64,000 nucleotides of DNA from Charina bottae (Eukaryota > Chordata > Lepidosauria > Squamata > Charinaidae): NCBI GenBank assembly GCA_023362775.1, contig JALMGJ010000008.1, forward strand, positions 40,649,501 to 40,713,500. Reading direction: 5' to 3'. The first letter of the stretch is position 1; every line of letters starts with the position of its first letter. The position numbers and the translations under genes were made by a program. This document shows, one piece after another, positions 10,341 through 23,210 of the stretch. The notes beneath the pieces are model-generated. The model ran no database searches. It saw only the letters and a list, made by a program, of their open reading frames with translations, and was not told the DNA's origin.

Positions 10341-12200
10341 AAGATGGGAGATGGATCAGCAATACCACAGCCATGGACATTATCTTTAAAATGTGAATTC
10401 AACTGTTCTTTGGATTGATGTGATATTAATGGATATCATTCACACATTTGCAAGCAATTCTATATTACCATAAGATCTAGAAACTTGCATTCAAAGCAGA
10501 AAGAATGCAGAATTGCACTCCACTCTTGTGTTCCCTTTTAAAGTGGCACAAACTATCCATTAAAAAGCAATTAAGAGCAAAAGGCAATGCATGGTGATTT
10601 GTACAAGAAAGCCCTATGGACTTTGGTGGGATTTATCTCTAGGGAAGTGTTTGAAGGATTGCAGATTTGAAGACACACTCTGCTTTAAATATATCCAATT
10701 TGTGTTCTGCTCCTTGCTGGAAGGTTTGAAACTGCACATTCAGTTGATTGCCATCACCAGCGCAACTTCTGCCACAGCTAACCTACTGGTAGAAGAGGCT
10801 GCAGATTAGCCATATGAGGCCAGCTTTGCAAGTGTATTATAGTTCTGTCTCTTCCTTTCTTTTCTGTTGTCACAGAAGGTCCATTGGTGTCTGTGGCAGT
10901 GACACTAATATGATTTATGCAGAGCATTAGATTATGGACTGGGGTGTGGGAATAGATACAGTATGTGCGTGGAGAAAGCTGTCACTTTTTTTTTCTCCTT
11001 CCCAAGTTTTTGGCCCATCCACTCCCTCCCCCACCTGCAGAGATTTTGAGCTCCATTAAATTCTGCATTCCAGGTGGACCGCTGCCCTGACGTTCCCTTG
11101 AGCTGCCTGAGGTCCAGCTGTGCTCTAGTGCGTCTGAGAGCTGGAATGTCGCACAGAGGCACATCTGCTCAATGTGGATAGTGTTCATTAGCCAGCCCTT
11201 CAAAGCCAGAGTCTTGCCAGTTGTGCCTGATGACAATCATCTGCGTGCTGCCAGGGAAAAGGCAAATCTGTCCAGACATGGCGGATTGCCACACCTTGGC
11301 TCTGGAAATGTTGGGAGCACTCTATTGCCAACTTCTTCTCTTGCAGGGCTGTGCAAATAGGCAAAAATGGTCCATGGTTCAGGAGTAAATGTACCAGTTA
11401 GGAAGACAATATTTGGGGTGTGATGACACAGAGAATGGAAGTAAATACTGTGAAATATCAATTTAACAGACCACAATTCAACAAGTTCTATTCAACAGAC
11501 CAAATTTTCATGGTGATTTACTTCATGTATGTAATGATGTCATCCTGAAAATGTTGCAAATGACATTGCTTGCATCACTTGCTCAATGACACCATCACAC
11601 AAATGATATAAATACAAGTGAAGTCATTTGTGCAATGACATCACACACATGACATAAATCGCCACAAGGATATTTAATGGATATTTAATTCAATAACTGA
11701 CACCCTCTTTCTCAATTATTCCATTAAAAGGAGGTTTCACTATGTTGTAAAGACGGGCTAAATATTAAACCCAGTGGCAGTGCGTAATGCCCAAGCAACT
11801 AAGCCATGTTATGACTTAACATGAAGGCCTGGTTCATACAACATCCTAAAACAATGGCTGAGTTCCCACAGTATGCTGAACCACAAACTACCCAACCCCA
11901 TTTTAGCCTAGTCTAGATGGTTGTGCAAACCCAGCCAGGGTGTCATCCATTTAATGATAAAAAACTCAACTGATGACTTGCTTATGATGTGTGAACAGAT
12001 TATGTAAACAGCAACTTGCCTAAGATGAGTAATGATGAAGACCTAATATATTAGAGGGAAATACAAGTTGAAAAAAGGAGAAGGAAGTGGAAAATAAGCA
12101 ATCTTGGATCCCAGTTTTTAAAGTTACCAAGTTTGCATATAATGACCAGCTTGAGAGAGGTTTGAGATGGTAGATAAACTGCATAAATAAACTTTTTTAA
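10341..12200. other. Intergenic, no gene seen
   Basis: No exon, no terminal repeats and no LINE motif recognised. There is some local repetition of TGACATCA-like words around 11520-11660. Confidence 0.4.
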
Positions 12201-12204
12201 AAAA

Positions 12205-12300
12205 CCTGAAAGACCACGTTAGGGATAGATCATCATAGAGAAAATCTAACTATGTGGTTGCTAGGAGTCTACAACGACTTGATGCCAGGTAACTATCACC
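12205..12300 (+). mobile_element. Old RTE-type LINE 3' end relic
   Basis: TGAAAGACCACGTTAGGGATAG ... ACAACGACTTGATGCCAGGTAAC resembles the 3' end of the RTE copy at 34.74-35.11 kb (AAAAGACCAGGTTAGGGACA ... GAAAACAACTTGATGGCACG). It is degenerate and short. Confidence 0.5.
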
Positions 12301-14194
12301 ATCTGGGGTAAAAACAGCACTCAGGGTGAACAGCTAAAATCAGATTGATGCCATTGCCATTGTCAAAAGATTAAGTGGAAAGGAAACAATGGAGGTGGAA
12401 TTAAAGAGTCTGAGCCCAGACTGTACTGATGAGGAACCAAACACTGCAGTCACTATGCAGGGAAAGTACTTGGGGAAAACATTTTAGAGACAATGAAAAC
12501 AGCATGCGAAAAATTCCAAATGTGCTGAGATGAAAGACGGAGCATGCAAAACGTGAGGACAGAACTAATGTTAAGGTCCCACTTGTTCCACCCCAAAAAG
12601 AGATGAATGAGGAGATGCAGATCTGCATAAAAGTTGCATGTGCCAATTAAAATAATCCAATAATTTATGTAGAAACGTAGTAGAAAAACTCACTGTATCG
12701 GTGAAGAATGTGAGCAAGCTGAACCACATACAGTATATCCTGGAGGACTTTTCCTCAAGGCCATCTTAAGATGCATTCCTCCAGTCCTTGAACCAATCTG
12801 TGATATCCCAATAGCCAAGCTCTACTCTGCCTTGTGGAAAAGGCTGGTGTTGTCCTCACAGTTTTAATGTGGGACAAATTAATGGCAGTGATCGGTGGAT
12901 TCTCCTTGTTACGTTTTCTTTCTCTCCCAGTGTCACCCGCCAGCAGGAGAAGCGATCTCTAATTGTGGCCACATGTGGTGGGGAAGGCTTGAAGGAGGGC
13001 TGATGCCTTTAGCTATCTTCCAAGGGACAGTTTCCAGCACAAAAGTTACATTGAGGAACTATCACTCAGGCTATTTCTACCCTCTATTTATGAGGGTAGC
13101 TAGTTGAGGAACACTGCTAAACCCATGTCCAAAAATTGTCCAGCTGGGTGAACTGGTATGGAGCTCAACCCATGTTCAAAAATAGCCTGAAGGATAGGTT
13201 ATCAGCATGCTGGAGGGCTTTATGGGGAGTCTTGAGAGATCTCCCTCCTGCTTTTCTGCTTTGCCAGTGACCTATCACCCGGGCTAAAAGAGGAACTTCT
13301 CATCAATTTCACCCAATATAGGTTGCCTCCATGGCTTAAGGTGATATGAAGGCATCATCATAAGGATACAGTACATTATCTAAAAGCACTTAGTACAGCA
13401 CCTTAATGCCATTGCTAGTAGGACATGAGTAGGAACGTCAAGTCTGCATTCCAAGTGCTGATTTTGGGTGGGCAGCTTTAAAAGCCTTTCCATTTTAGTT
13501 TTTAAAACTATTCTTGGCCCCAGTAGCACTTGAGACAGAAGAAACTTCTTATAGAGGACTCTCTTCTGTAAAGTGGGACACATGCAGAATAAAACACTAC
13601 ACCCATATGGCTTTTTATTCCCATATTTGCTCTGGGACATGCTTCACTTGTGAAAAACTTGGAAATTACTCTTTGGCACGGTTGCTAAATACTTACTGTG
13701 TTCATGCAATGTGTTAGATCAAGATAGGCATCCATTTTAGACCAGGTTTCTCTCTAATATTTTGAGAGCATGTGATGGGTGTTCCCGCAATATGGCTGTC
13801 ATGGCAGATGTTTGCTTATTCTCCAAATGGCAGCCATAATAGGATGGAAGAAAGCATCCATTTACCAGAAGGCAAACTGTTTAGATGGTTTTCCCACCCT
13901 TTTTTCCCTCTCTCCTACAGCATTCCTGAATAAACGTGTTGCTGAAGACTGGGGCTTTTCTTTGCAGCAGGCCAGTTTTCTATTTTTAAATATTTAATTA
14001 AAAGAAACTTTTCAAAATAACGAAGCCAGGTAGGAGAGGGATTTTGGCGGGACCTGCTAGCCACCACTTTGCATACTCCAACAGTAGGCAAATATTCAGA
14101 TGACCTGAAGCGTTATCGCGGTGATAATTCATTTGGAGGACTGAAAAATTATATCCAATTACACAAATTTGCCTAGCCATTCCTCCATCCTTCT
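12301..14194. other. Intergenic, no gene seen
   Basis: Open frames are short and show no domain. A splice-bounded exon was looked for and not found. Two related phrases, GTGTCACCCGCC and CTATCACCCGGG, occur but form no array. Confidence 0.4.
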
Positions 14195-14760
14195 CAGGTA
14201 GGCCAGACTAGGAAGCAAAGTCATGCATGCTAATACTAACTTTATTATAAGGTTATAGCAACAGAATCTTGTAAGTCTGAATGTGACTGTTCCCTTCCTC
14301 CCTTTGTCTTTATGAGAACTAGGGAGGGTCATGTCTGAGATGCTTTCTCAAATTACATTTCTGCCCGGACTCAGATTTCTTTTATCTGGCTGTTGTCTTG
14401 GTACTGGCTCTTCCTCCTGTTCCTCAAGGTTATTCCTTCTTCCCATTACAGCCCCACCCGACCCCAGATCCCCAAATCAGAGCAAGCAATACCAACCAAG
14501 GCATCACAGTGAGCTTCTGGGTACCCCGTTGACTTCCAGCAGGGTTCAGAAGAGTTTTGCACCCTTGCAGCTCCTAATTCATAAAAACGCCCTGCCTCTA
14601 GCACTCTTGAGCACACAACAAATATCTTGGCTCTCTAGCTGCCTTCTCAGTAATACTCTTTTGTTCGAAATGGCAAGCACAAATCTAAATAAAGACGGTG
14701 CGGCCACTGCCGGCCCAGCAGCAACATTAGGCATCAGCTAACATTTTTGAGGGCATATGG
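14195..14760. repeat. Dispersed repeat, copy 1 (pairs with 18.05-18.54 kb)
   Basis: Shares an ordered series of blocks with 18046-18540: GGTAGGCCAGACTA/GGTAGACCAGACTA, then a TTTATT segment, CTTGTAAGTCTGAATGTG/CTTGCAAGTCTGAATGTG, GAACTAGGGAGGG, and CTCTTCCTCCTGTTCCTCAAGG/CTCTTCCTCCTGTCCTTCAAGG. Both copies have the same orientation. It is an unnamed interspersed repeat to me, perhaps an LTR. The short open frame inside is not thought to be a gene. Confidence 0.6.
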
Positions 14761-15770
14761 TACTTCAGAAGCCATATGTAGAGCTGTTTAGCGATTCTGG
14801 CAGAGAGGCACGGAGCAGTGAAATCCAACTGCCAACAATGCTGAAAACAAATATGTAAATGCTCCAGTGCTTTTGTTATTCATAACATACCTCTAACACA
14901 GCGCCTACAATATGCTGCCCATTCTGTAACCAGTGCAGCTACTAAACCACAATTGCTTTCAGTTCTGGATTCATGTCCTTTTGCTGAACCACTTGGCATT
15001 GTCTGTCACTCACCTTTTTCAAAATCTCTTCCCCAACGTCTAATGCTCTGCAATTTTCGAGTGAGGAGGATCTCCTCCTGAGAGGAGGCTCCTGTCCAAA
15101 GCATCCACCGAAGCAGGGGCTGCTCACATAGAAATTAACAGATACAGCTTCAGTTGGATATAATAATACTTAACATTTGTATACCAACTTCAAGTGCTTG
15201 ACTGTATTTTTTATATTATTATTGTGCTTTTGTACCACCCAAGAACGGGAGTTTTCTGAGTGGTGAAGAGTGACCAAAAATCAGCTATAAAAATGAGAGT
15301 GCTAAAACTACCATGTAAAACAGTAGGGGGGGGGGAACCATGAACTGAACTAAGTGAACAACAAAAGAACATAAACATCTTTTCAGAGAACAGCCCAACC
15401 GATATAGAAAAAAAAGGGACAACAATGGCAATCAATAGAGTAGCATGACAATTAACGTAGCAGTAAAACGTCAGAACTCTGTAGGACCAAAATGGTTCTT
15501 AAAAGGCATGAAACATAAAAAGGGCTTCAGATGGCACCCACAGGGACATAATGTAGAGGTTAAGTGAGCTTCTCTAGGAGGACTTGCTATAGGGAGGAAG
15601 TCACTAGCAAAATGGCCTCCTCAACGGGTAGTGAAATATACTGGTGGACCTCAGTTGAAGTTTCTTGGCTGCTGGTGAGCAAATATGAGGGAAGACTTTC
15701 CTGTACACATTTCTTATTTTTGTTAGAGTTACAGTATGTTCCTCTATTCTGTTCAACTCAATTTATGTAA
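14761..15770. other. Intergenic, no gene seen
   Basis: No gene or clear repeat recognised. There is a G-run (about 9 G) near 15331. Confidence 0.4.
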
Positions 15771-15875
15771 TACTATTGATTATGTGCTGTCAAGTTGGTG
15801 TCAATTCTTAGTGATCACATAGATAGATTTTCTCCATGACAATCTGTCCTTAACCTGGTCTTCCAATGGTGTACC
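15771..15875 (-). mobile_element. RTE-type LINE 3' relic, minus strand
   Basis: GATTATGTGCTGTCAAGTTGGTGTC ... ATTTTCTCCATGACAATCTG ... AACCTGGTCTTCCAATGG is the complement of the RTE 3' end seen at 34.9-35.1 kb (AGACCTAAAAGACCAGG ... CATGGAGAAA ... AACTTGATGGCACG). A further shred of the same type lies at about 18848-18900. Confidence 0.55.
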
Positions 15876-16494
15876 CATGAAATACTATTACTCTTCACAT
15901 ATTTAATACTTTTTGGCTTCTATCTGATTAAATATTACAGTTTGGGGCTATCTTACAAGACCCTCTGGGGATTGCACCCCAAACTTTAATGGCACTATAT
16001 GTGGCCCTAGGAAGGTAAGATAAATGACTGTGAATATTTGTATCTCCCACGCAATATTCAGGGGAGTGAGGTTGAAAGTTGAACATGGTCAGTTAAAGAT
16101 CTAGAAGATGCAGTGATGCAGCCTGCTAACTGGTCTATATTAGCTAAGGTTAGTCTATTTGTAGCTTACTATGTTGTTTGGAGACAACCAATTAGTCTAT
16201 GATTCAAGGTACTGACCCCAAAAAGGATTAATTTTGTAACTAAGTCAAGCATGTTGTCTGAATGCAGACACAAAGTGGCTTGCTCTGGCAAAAGAAAGTC
16301 TCTGAACCAAAAGGTTTGTGATTTCTAGTAGTGTACTGTACGAATTTGTATTTGCACATTCTCTTAGAAGGTGGTCTGACTGAATCTCCAAATTGAATGG
16401 GGTTTCCAAATCAAATTGTCTAACTGAATGGCATGCCTCTGAATCAGTTCAGACACATCTCTGAGTTGATTATTTCTGCACACACCCAGTTTCT
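15876..16494. other. Intergenic, no gene seen
   Basis: Nothing recognised except short repeated phrases of the type TCCAAATTGAATGG / TCCAAATCAAATTG near 16390-16420. Confidence 0.4.
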
Positions 16495-16506
16495 TCCTCC
16501 CTCCCT

Positions 16507-16573
<67 letters not shown>
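16495..16573. repeat. (CT)n microsatellite with CCTT-type lead-in
   Basis: CTCCCTCCCT units pass into an uninterrupted CT dinucleotide run ending at 16573. A second microsatellite, (TG)n, lies at 16911-16933. Confidence 0.95.
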
Positions 16574-16575
<2 letters not shown>

Positions 16576-17515
16576 AACCACAGAAAACCCATTAAGAATG
16601 GAAAAATCAGGATACTGATTACTAAAAATAGAAGCTTATAGACATGTCTTCTACAAGCTCCTTATTGAAGCTCGTAGAAACAGATTGGGTGATATGACAT
16701 CACATTTTATTATTTTTTAAAATATCAGACATGCAGGGGAGGGGGGAATTAAACTTCCCACCCTATCAGTTAGCTCAATAACAACATCTCCTCTAGACAA
16801 TTAGCCCTGGCTAACCCCCCCTGCCCCCCCAGCACCAATGGGCATTTCTTTCTTTTGTAATGCTTATTTACATTTAAATAAGTCTCTATTTAATAATATT
16901 TGAGAAGGGGTGTGTGTGTGTGTGTGTGTGTGTCTTCTGCACAGAACATGCATTTTAGGAGCCTAGCCGTACTTTTATTCATCGAGATATTATTTTATAC
17001 AACACACACAGAGCAACAGACTTTGCCTTCCCACTCAGGAAAAAACAGGGAGAACTGGTCACACAACAGACTTTTCACTTTCATGCAGTTCTCTATAAAT
17101 AGCAGTAGGTGGAGTGAGAAGAAAGTTTGCAAGTATACTCCAAACTCACGATTGGTTGAAAGAGTTGGTTAGAACTAGTTCCCCTTAGCTTGCATTTAAA
17201 AAACATTTCTTGCTACAGCTGTTTTTACTTACTGCTGGAATCCAGATGGAGAATGCCCATTTTCTCCATGGTGTTAGTGTTTGTTCTGTAGCACTCCAAG
17301 ATTGCTTCTCTGTTCTTCACAGGAAGGGGTCCCACAGCCTGTACGATTCCTTGGAGTTTCTCTTTCAAAGTCATAGAAAGAGAGAGGTGGAGATCTGAAT
17401 CCGGAAGGGGAAAAAGAATCACTCGTGGGCACCATCATTTTGTCATCAGAAAGGAACAAATAAATAGGCCATCAAGCTGTAATTTTGAATGCTTCAGAAG
17501 AGAAAAATGATGAAA
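16574..17515. other. Intergenic, no gene seen
   Basis: Contains the short (TG)n run at 16911-16933 and C-rich patches near 16815. No coding exon recognised. Confidence 0.4.
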
Positions 17516-17527
17516 TGAATTGGGAAT

Positions 17528-17809
17528 GGCTGTTGTGGGTCTTCCGGGCTGTGTGGCCGTGTTCTGGAAGTTGTGGTTCCTAACGTTTCGCCAGCATCTG
17601 TGGCCAGCATCTTCAGAGGGCAGGAGCACAGACAGAAGAGAATTCTCTGTGCCCAGATTTTGCTTCTATCTGTGCTCCTGCCCTCTGAAGATGCTGGCCA
17701 CAGATGCTGGCGAAACGTTAGGAACCACAACTTCCAGAACACGGCCACACAGCCCGGAAGACCCACAACAGCCATTGAACTCCGGCCGTGAAAGCCTTCG
17801 ACAATACAT
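17528..17809. mobile_element. Penelope-like element terminal hairpin with 12-bp TSD
   Basis: A 282-bp insertion flanked by TGAATTGGGAAT at 17516-17527 and 17810-17821. Positions 17528-17638 and 17663-17773 are inverted copies of 111 bp with one mismatch by eye, separated by a 24-bp loop. The arms carry CTAACGTTTCGCCAGCATCTG / CAGATGCTGGCGAAACGTTAG, the GAAACGTT-type sequence of PLE terminal repeats, and the right end adds GGCCGTGAAAGCCTTCGACAA. No protein of the element is retained; open frames across the arms are by-products. Confidence 0.75.
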
Positions 17810-18045
17810 TGAATTGGGAATATTTGGGGAGGGAAGTGCTTGAACACCTCACTCTCACACACTCTCATTCAAACAACACACATTCTTTTCTTCACACCAA
17901 AGGTTGGATCGCTCTATACGTGGACTATGGACTCTTCCCCAAGCTCATTTGAATTTCTCCCTCTTCTCTGAGCCAGCACAAAACTACAGTGGCATAGATT
18001 TTGCCATCTCCATTGCCAATCCCAGTTGCCTCTGAACTTGTCTGC

Positions 18046-18540
18046 CCTATAAGGTAGACCAGACTAAGAAACCAATGCCATATACTGTAGGTCTAAAACT
18101 ACTTTTATTGCAACAGCTACAGTGACAGAACCTTGCAAGTCTGAATGTGCTTCCCCCCTCCCTCACTTGATCCTCATGTGAACTAGGGAGGGGCCTGAGA
18201 GGTTTACTCAAACTAGTTTCTTGGAATGGGCTCAAGTCCTGCTTGTCTGATCATTGCCTTGGTAGCAGCTCTTCCTCCTGTCCTTCAAGGTCATTCCCTA
18301 TGCCCTCAACAGTTTTGGCTTGCAATTGGAGGACAGCATCTTCATTTCCCAATGCAGGAAGGCTGCTCTTCCTGTCTTCCCAATATCACTGGCACTGCTG
18401 AGATTGGGTTTAACCATCTGTCAGAACTTGCCTGGGCTGCGAGTGGTGGAAGGTTGAAGGAGAGAGGAGGCTGATCACCTGCCAGGTGTCTGAATGGATC
18501 CCCAGCTCAGAGATCTAAATCAGCCACAATAGCTGACATC
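18046..18540. repeat. Dispersed repeat, copy 2
   Basis: Same block order and orientation as 14195-14760 (see that entry); the copies are diverged. No terminal duplication was recognised. Confidence 0.55.
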
Positions 18541-19860
18541 CCAAACCACAACTTCCTGGTGTGGAAGAGGGTCTTGTGTGAGCCATCTCTCTTTGTTGCT
18601 TTGCCTTGCTTGTCAACGGGTGTTTGGTCTGCTTCTGAATACAAGTTTAGCATTCTTCTAGAAAAGAGCTAAACCCATGGTCTTTGGAACACAGGTTTAA
18701 TGCTCTTCTGGAAGAGTGGTATACCCATGTTTAAGCGCAGCCAGAACAACAGCTGACAGGTATGGGGGAGAAATATTGTGAAACGGCAGCAAGAGAACTG
18801 GCCCTCTTCCTCTTCACTGCAGAGACTTCCCTCTACCACACTGACTGATTATGTGCATCAAGTCAGCAACCACACAGATTTTCTCCATGATCTACCACCA
18901 GTGGTCAGCTGCTCTTCTGAAACACTAGAACAGCTAAAGTCAATTTAAGGATAGGGAATAAATAAAAACAATGGAAAGGGGACAGAGCAGGAAAAAAAAA
19001 GTTGCTGTGGCATGTCTGTGCCATGTTTAGGCTCAGGTGCTGAAACTCATATGTGGCTTCTTGAGAAATATGGCATTAATTGAAGACATATAGTGCCATT
19101 TAGGGGAAAAGTGAGAATTATGAAATGGTGCTTGGGGAGATCTTCCTTGGCTTCCACAGAGCAAATGGCTGCAAACCCTTGACGGTAGTTAAACAAAATT
19201 AGACTTTTCATCAAGAAATGATAAAGATTCAGGATGTGGGCAGATTAGAAAAAAAGAGGCATTAAGACAGGAAGGACAATCAAGTCAGATTAAGACTCAT
19301 TCACTTCTACCAAAACTACTTTTCATTTATAGTAACTAAGTTGCATGAAAATAACTGTCTTACATAGAAGCTGATGCTGGAAAATGAGGTTTTATGTCTG
19401 CATGTGTGTTTTAGAGGAGGTTACTTTTAAATGCAGTCCTCCCGCCTTTTTTCAAACTATTAATGGTTCTTATTTTGTCATTTTCCCCCCTTGGAATTCA
19501 TAGCCTATCTTTCAAATACATTCCTAAAATATCTTAGAATACTAAATTCCAATTGGTTAAAAAAAGCCCTTATTTGCTTTTAATTATTTGTTAATTAAAT
19601 TTTCCTTTTCCTTCTTCAGAGATGGGATATAAATATATGAATCAGAAGGTCATTAGTTTAGCTTAATCACATTTGCAGACAATAGCTGATATCTCATTAG
19701 ATAAGGCCCACTAAATTCTAATATATTGCAGCTTCTTCATTATGCAAGATATTCATTGTGTACTTCCCACTTCTCCTGGTAAGAAATCCCAGGAACATAT
19801 ATTTATTTTTTACTTAAGCATGAATTTCATTCTGTGCAGTAATAATTTACTAGTAGGGGC
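18541..19860. other. Intergenic, no gene seen
   Basis: No exon recognised. A fragment at 18848-18900 (GATTATGTGCATCAAGTCAG ... TTTTCTCCATGATCTACCA) looks like another RTE 3' shred on the minus strand. Confidence 0.4.
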
Positions 19861-19861
19861 C

Positions 19862-19862
19862 T

Positions 19863-19934
<72 letters not shown>

Positions 19935-19940
19935 TTCTTT
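19862..19940. repeat. (CTTT)n microsatellite
   Basis: About 18 tandem TTTC/CTTT units, slightly interrupted at the right end. Confidence 0.95.
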
Positions 19941-20555
19941 CCTCAACCAAGCATTATTAAATTTAATTTACAATATGACTCCAGCGTTGCCTGGATACAG
20001 TATCCATGAGTTGTGTAACGATCAAATGGGACCCAAAATAAAATTGCTGAGAGAATCTAGTCATCATTAAAACTGAAGGAAAATCCCCAGCTTTAAAATA
20101 TTGTTCCAGTGAAAATAATATTCTACCCAACAAAGTTATATGTTCGGTCCACTGGGCACATTTGAATGCTTAGAATGTTTTCTCAAAATGGCTGCCTTGA
20201 AGATTGCCTGTTCATTTCAAAATGGCGGCCAAAGCTGGCCTGCGTGGTCATGAAATACCCCTTTATCAGAAAGCCAATGGGTAAGAGTGCTCCCAACCAT
20301 TCTTTCCAGCTACTCCCAGCATTTGTCTTTCCATTTCCAAGTCAGCTCTGTCTTTTTATTTTCTCAAAGGGCTTATGAGGTCTACCTTCTTTGGAAGCCA
20401 CTCAAAAATTGAGAGACAGCCAAAGGAGAAACAGGAATTTTAATAAATGCTTGAATAGGCTGAATAACCCTGAAGAGTTTCAAAATAAGGGACACCTTCC
20501 AGTTTAATCAAATGACCTATTTGGTGTGACAGAACATGAATAGCACGTAGTAGAA
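19941..20555. other. Intergenic, no gene seen
   Basis: A short open frame at 20166-20378 has no recognisable domain. Nothing else is supported. Confidence 0.4.
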
Positions 20556-20559
20556 TCAT

Positions 20560-20930
20560 CATCATTGGCAATCACACTTGGGAAGATAGGCGGACTAATG
20601 TTAGCGTATTAGAAAAAGCGAAAACCACCAGCATTGAAACAATGATCATCCAACATCAACTTCGCTGGACCGGTCATGTTGTTCGAATGCCTGACCATCG
20701 TCTTCCAAAGCAGCTACTTTACTCCCAACTTAAGAATGGAAAACGGAATATTGGTGGACAGCAAAAGAGATTCAAAAATACTCTCAAAGCTAATTTTAAA
20801 AAAAACAATGTAGTAGAATATACGTATTCTAATGCGTTGAATGTATTCATTGAATGTATTGATCAGGGTTTGGAAAACAATTCTTGGACCTCTTGTGAAA
20901 GCAGCCCCCTCTGCTATTATTAACACAGCC
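20560..20930 (+). mobile_element. LINE reverse transcriptase C-terminal relic
   Basis: Plus-strand frame 20642-20923 contains LRWTGHVVRMPDHRLPKQLL followed by a KNGKR...GGQQKRFK block. This is the region following the reverse transcriptase domain in RTE-related and similar non-LTR elements. Upstream ADVSVLEKAKTTSIET-type sequence continues in frame from about 20580. It is truncated at both ends and has no neighbouring LINE domain. Confidence 0.6.
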
Positions 20931-22530
20931 CAGCTTTTCTCAGACTTCATTGGACCCTGAAAAAGGAAAGCAGCTGCTTTAAGAAGTCCACTATTGAAAA
21001 GGCAGCACCCTTTTTCTCAAGTTCATGTGGAAAAAGTCAAGCATCAGTACAGACAGGTCCTGGGTTTGGATATCCATTGATTTAATATTTATATACTGCC
21101 TTTATATGGTAGTTGTTTCTGGAATTCAGAGGTAGCATTTGGATTCAGTTAATCGTAACTAGTACTTAAGTTAGTTATGATAATTAATTAATATTAAGGT
21201 AATAAAATATAAAATAATAAGTGGAGCATCGCATGAGTATCTTGGACTAAATGCCTACTCCCTGATAAACAGCAGAACCAGTTTTGAAATAAACCATTAA
21301 AAGAAAGCAGCAGAACTGGATAACAATGTAATCTCAAACAATTTAAACAGATGGCAGGTTAAATTAAAATTGCTTTAATTTAACCGCAAGTGCAAAAAAG
21401 CAGGGCTAAATAAAATGAGGAACAAATTGCGCTCTTTATTACCTTGAAAAGGAACACACTACAGTTTAATCCTCAATAAGGAACAGATCCTTGAAATAGG
21501 AAACAGGTGTTGTAAGCAGTTGTGGGAGATCTTGGTTACTAAGACTAGTGTGTGTATATACATTTATTTATTTAAAATAAGCCTGCCTTGGAAAAGTGAC
21601 CCCCAAATTGTAAAGTTTAGATAAATAAATATTTCAGCCTATTCAGCAAAGATAAGGAGAATGTTCAGGGTGGTTGCAGAGGAGAAGCTGATCTGTTGGG
21701 CTGTGGAGCTACTTCCAAGAAAGTGGCTTAGAAGTAGCTACTCAAAGCTTTTGCATCTCCTCAAAGCTGCTTGGTGAAGCAACATGGCCCCTTCCCTCAT
21801 GCAGAGAGAAGTAGCCTTCACATAAAAAATGAGCAGAACTTTGATCGCACAGTTGGGACCACCCTCTTGACTTTTTTGACCACACCTTGTGGACCCCCTG
21901 AAGAGACTGTTATGTTACAAGAAGTCCAGCCAGAAGAGATTCAAGTGGTTCAAAAAGACTCCACCTTAATTAATTCGCTAATTGAATGCTGGAAAGTCTA
22001 TCACAGCTTCAAAGATTCTGCAGCTTACCTCTAACCCTGACATTAAAAACACAGCCTGTGTAATTCTTGCTTCCTTATTTATGCTTTGCTATGAAGGGTT
22101 TGATGGACACAACTATTCAGACTCCAACAGAAAAACCAGGTTTAACAAGTCTCTGAAAGGCTTTGAGAATAGGAGCTCGCATTGAAGCTGTTCACGAGGA
22201 GAGGACACCCACAGAGAATTCACCCCCTCCTGACACATCTCTTGATAGGTGGGGACCCTCAGCAAGCTACCTGACTTCTGTAGCAGTAGTAGTTTTATTA
22301 ATACAGTCATCTGCCACAATTAAATGCAATTATAAAATAATTAGGATAAAAAGTTATGAACGATTATTAAATAAGTTATTATAAAAAAATCTAAAATACA
22401 CAGAGCTAATTTGCTAGGATACTGAAATGATTAAACAAGTTATCAATCACTAAAATAAAAGGACTGAAATACTTAAATTTTAATTCAGCATGACTAAATT
22501 TTTAAGCTACCTAATTGATAACTCAATTAT
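20931..22530. other. Intergenic, no gene seen
   Basis: Mostly AT-rich. It includes the CCCTCTTGACTTTTTTGACC module at 21861-21880, a relative of the modules at 7361, 22889 and 39044. No exon recognised. Confidence 0.4.
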
Positions 22531-22534
22531 CAAT

Positions 22535-22593
22535 GGGCTGGTCCATAAAGTCACGAAGAGTCGGAAGCGACTGAACGAATAAACAACAACAAA
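22535..22593 (+). mobile_element. BovB-type LINE 3' tail
   Basis: GGGCTGGTCCATAAAGTCACGAAGAGTCGGAAGCGACTGAACGAATAAACAACAACA matches the extreme 3' end of BovB (RTE) elements. The same tail appears in complement at 27514 and at 49776. Confidence 0.8.
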
Positions 22594-23202
22594 TTGATAA
22601 CTCTAGTAAGAGAGGCATAAATAAATGAATATAAACTTGTTAGCAAACTCTGACCGCTACTTAACATTGTAAAATCACAAAATGACAATGTTAAAATTCG
22701 ATGATGAAGGACCTTTACCTTCTAAACATGGAAAACTAAACTATCTTGCAACAAATAGCAATGGTGATCAAGCAGAATTTGGCCACCTCCTGGAGGTCAT
22801 CCCCAGTGGTGTCCTGAGGAGTGGGCAATAAAGCCAAGGTGGTGGCTGCAATTAAAAGGGGTGGGATTTTAATCTCACGGTTGTGGTTGCCATATTAACT
22901 TTTTGATGTCCCCTCCCCACCTGAATGCCCCTAATCATCTTTGAAGTGTCTGCTAGAAGGGGGAGAATAAAACTAACATCTCTTTTGCTGTGATTGGTTG
23001 TCACTAGAAGTGAAATTAATTGGTGTCTTCTCATGCTAATAGCATGATGCAAGTCTAATATGGCCCTTCAGAGTACAGTATCCTGTCATATCCCTAGCAA
23101 TATCCATCCAGAACGGATTGAACAGGAACATACCCTTGTCCCAACTTTTCCCCAATTTCTCTATTAACTTTCTGATAAGCTCACTACCAATGAGATTTGA
23201 AT
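22594..23202. other. Intergenic, no gene seen
   Basis: No coding signal. It includes GCCATATTAACTTTTTGATG at 22889-22908, part of a degenerate dispersed module. Confidence 0.4.
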
Positions 23203-23210
23203 CCCTACAG

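Noticed and set aside
14331..14741. 136-codon frame with Ser/Leu-rich sequence
   Set aside because: Lies in a dispersed repeat; the sister copy at 18.05-18.54 kb does not keep the frame.
17494..17868. Two similar 107-124-codon frames on opposite strands
   Set aside because: They are the two arms of the PLE hairpin read twice.
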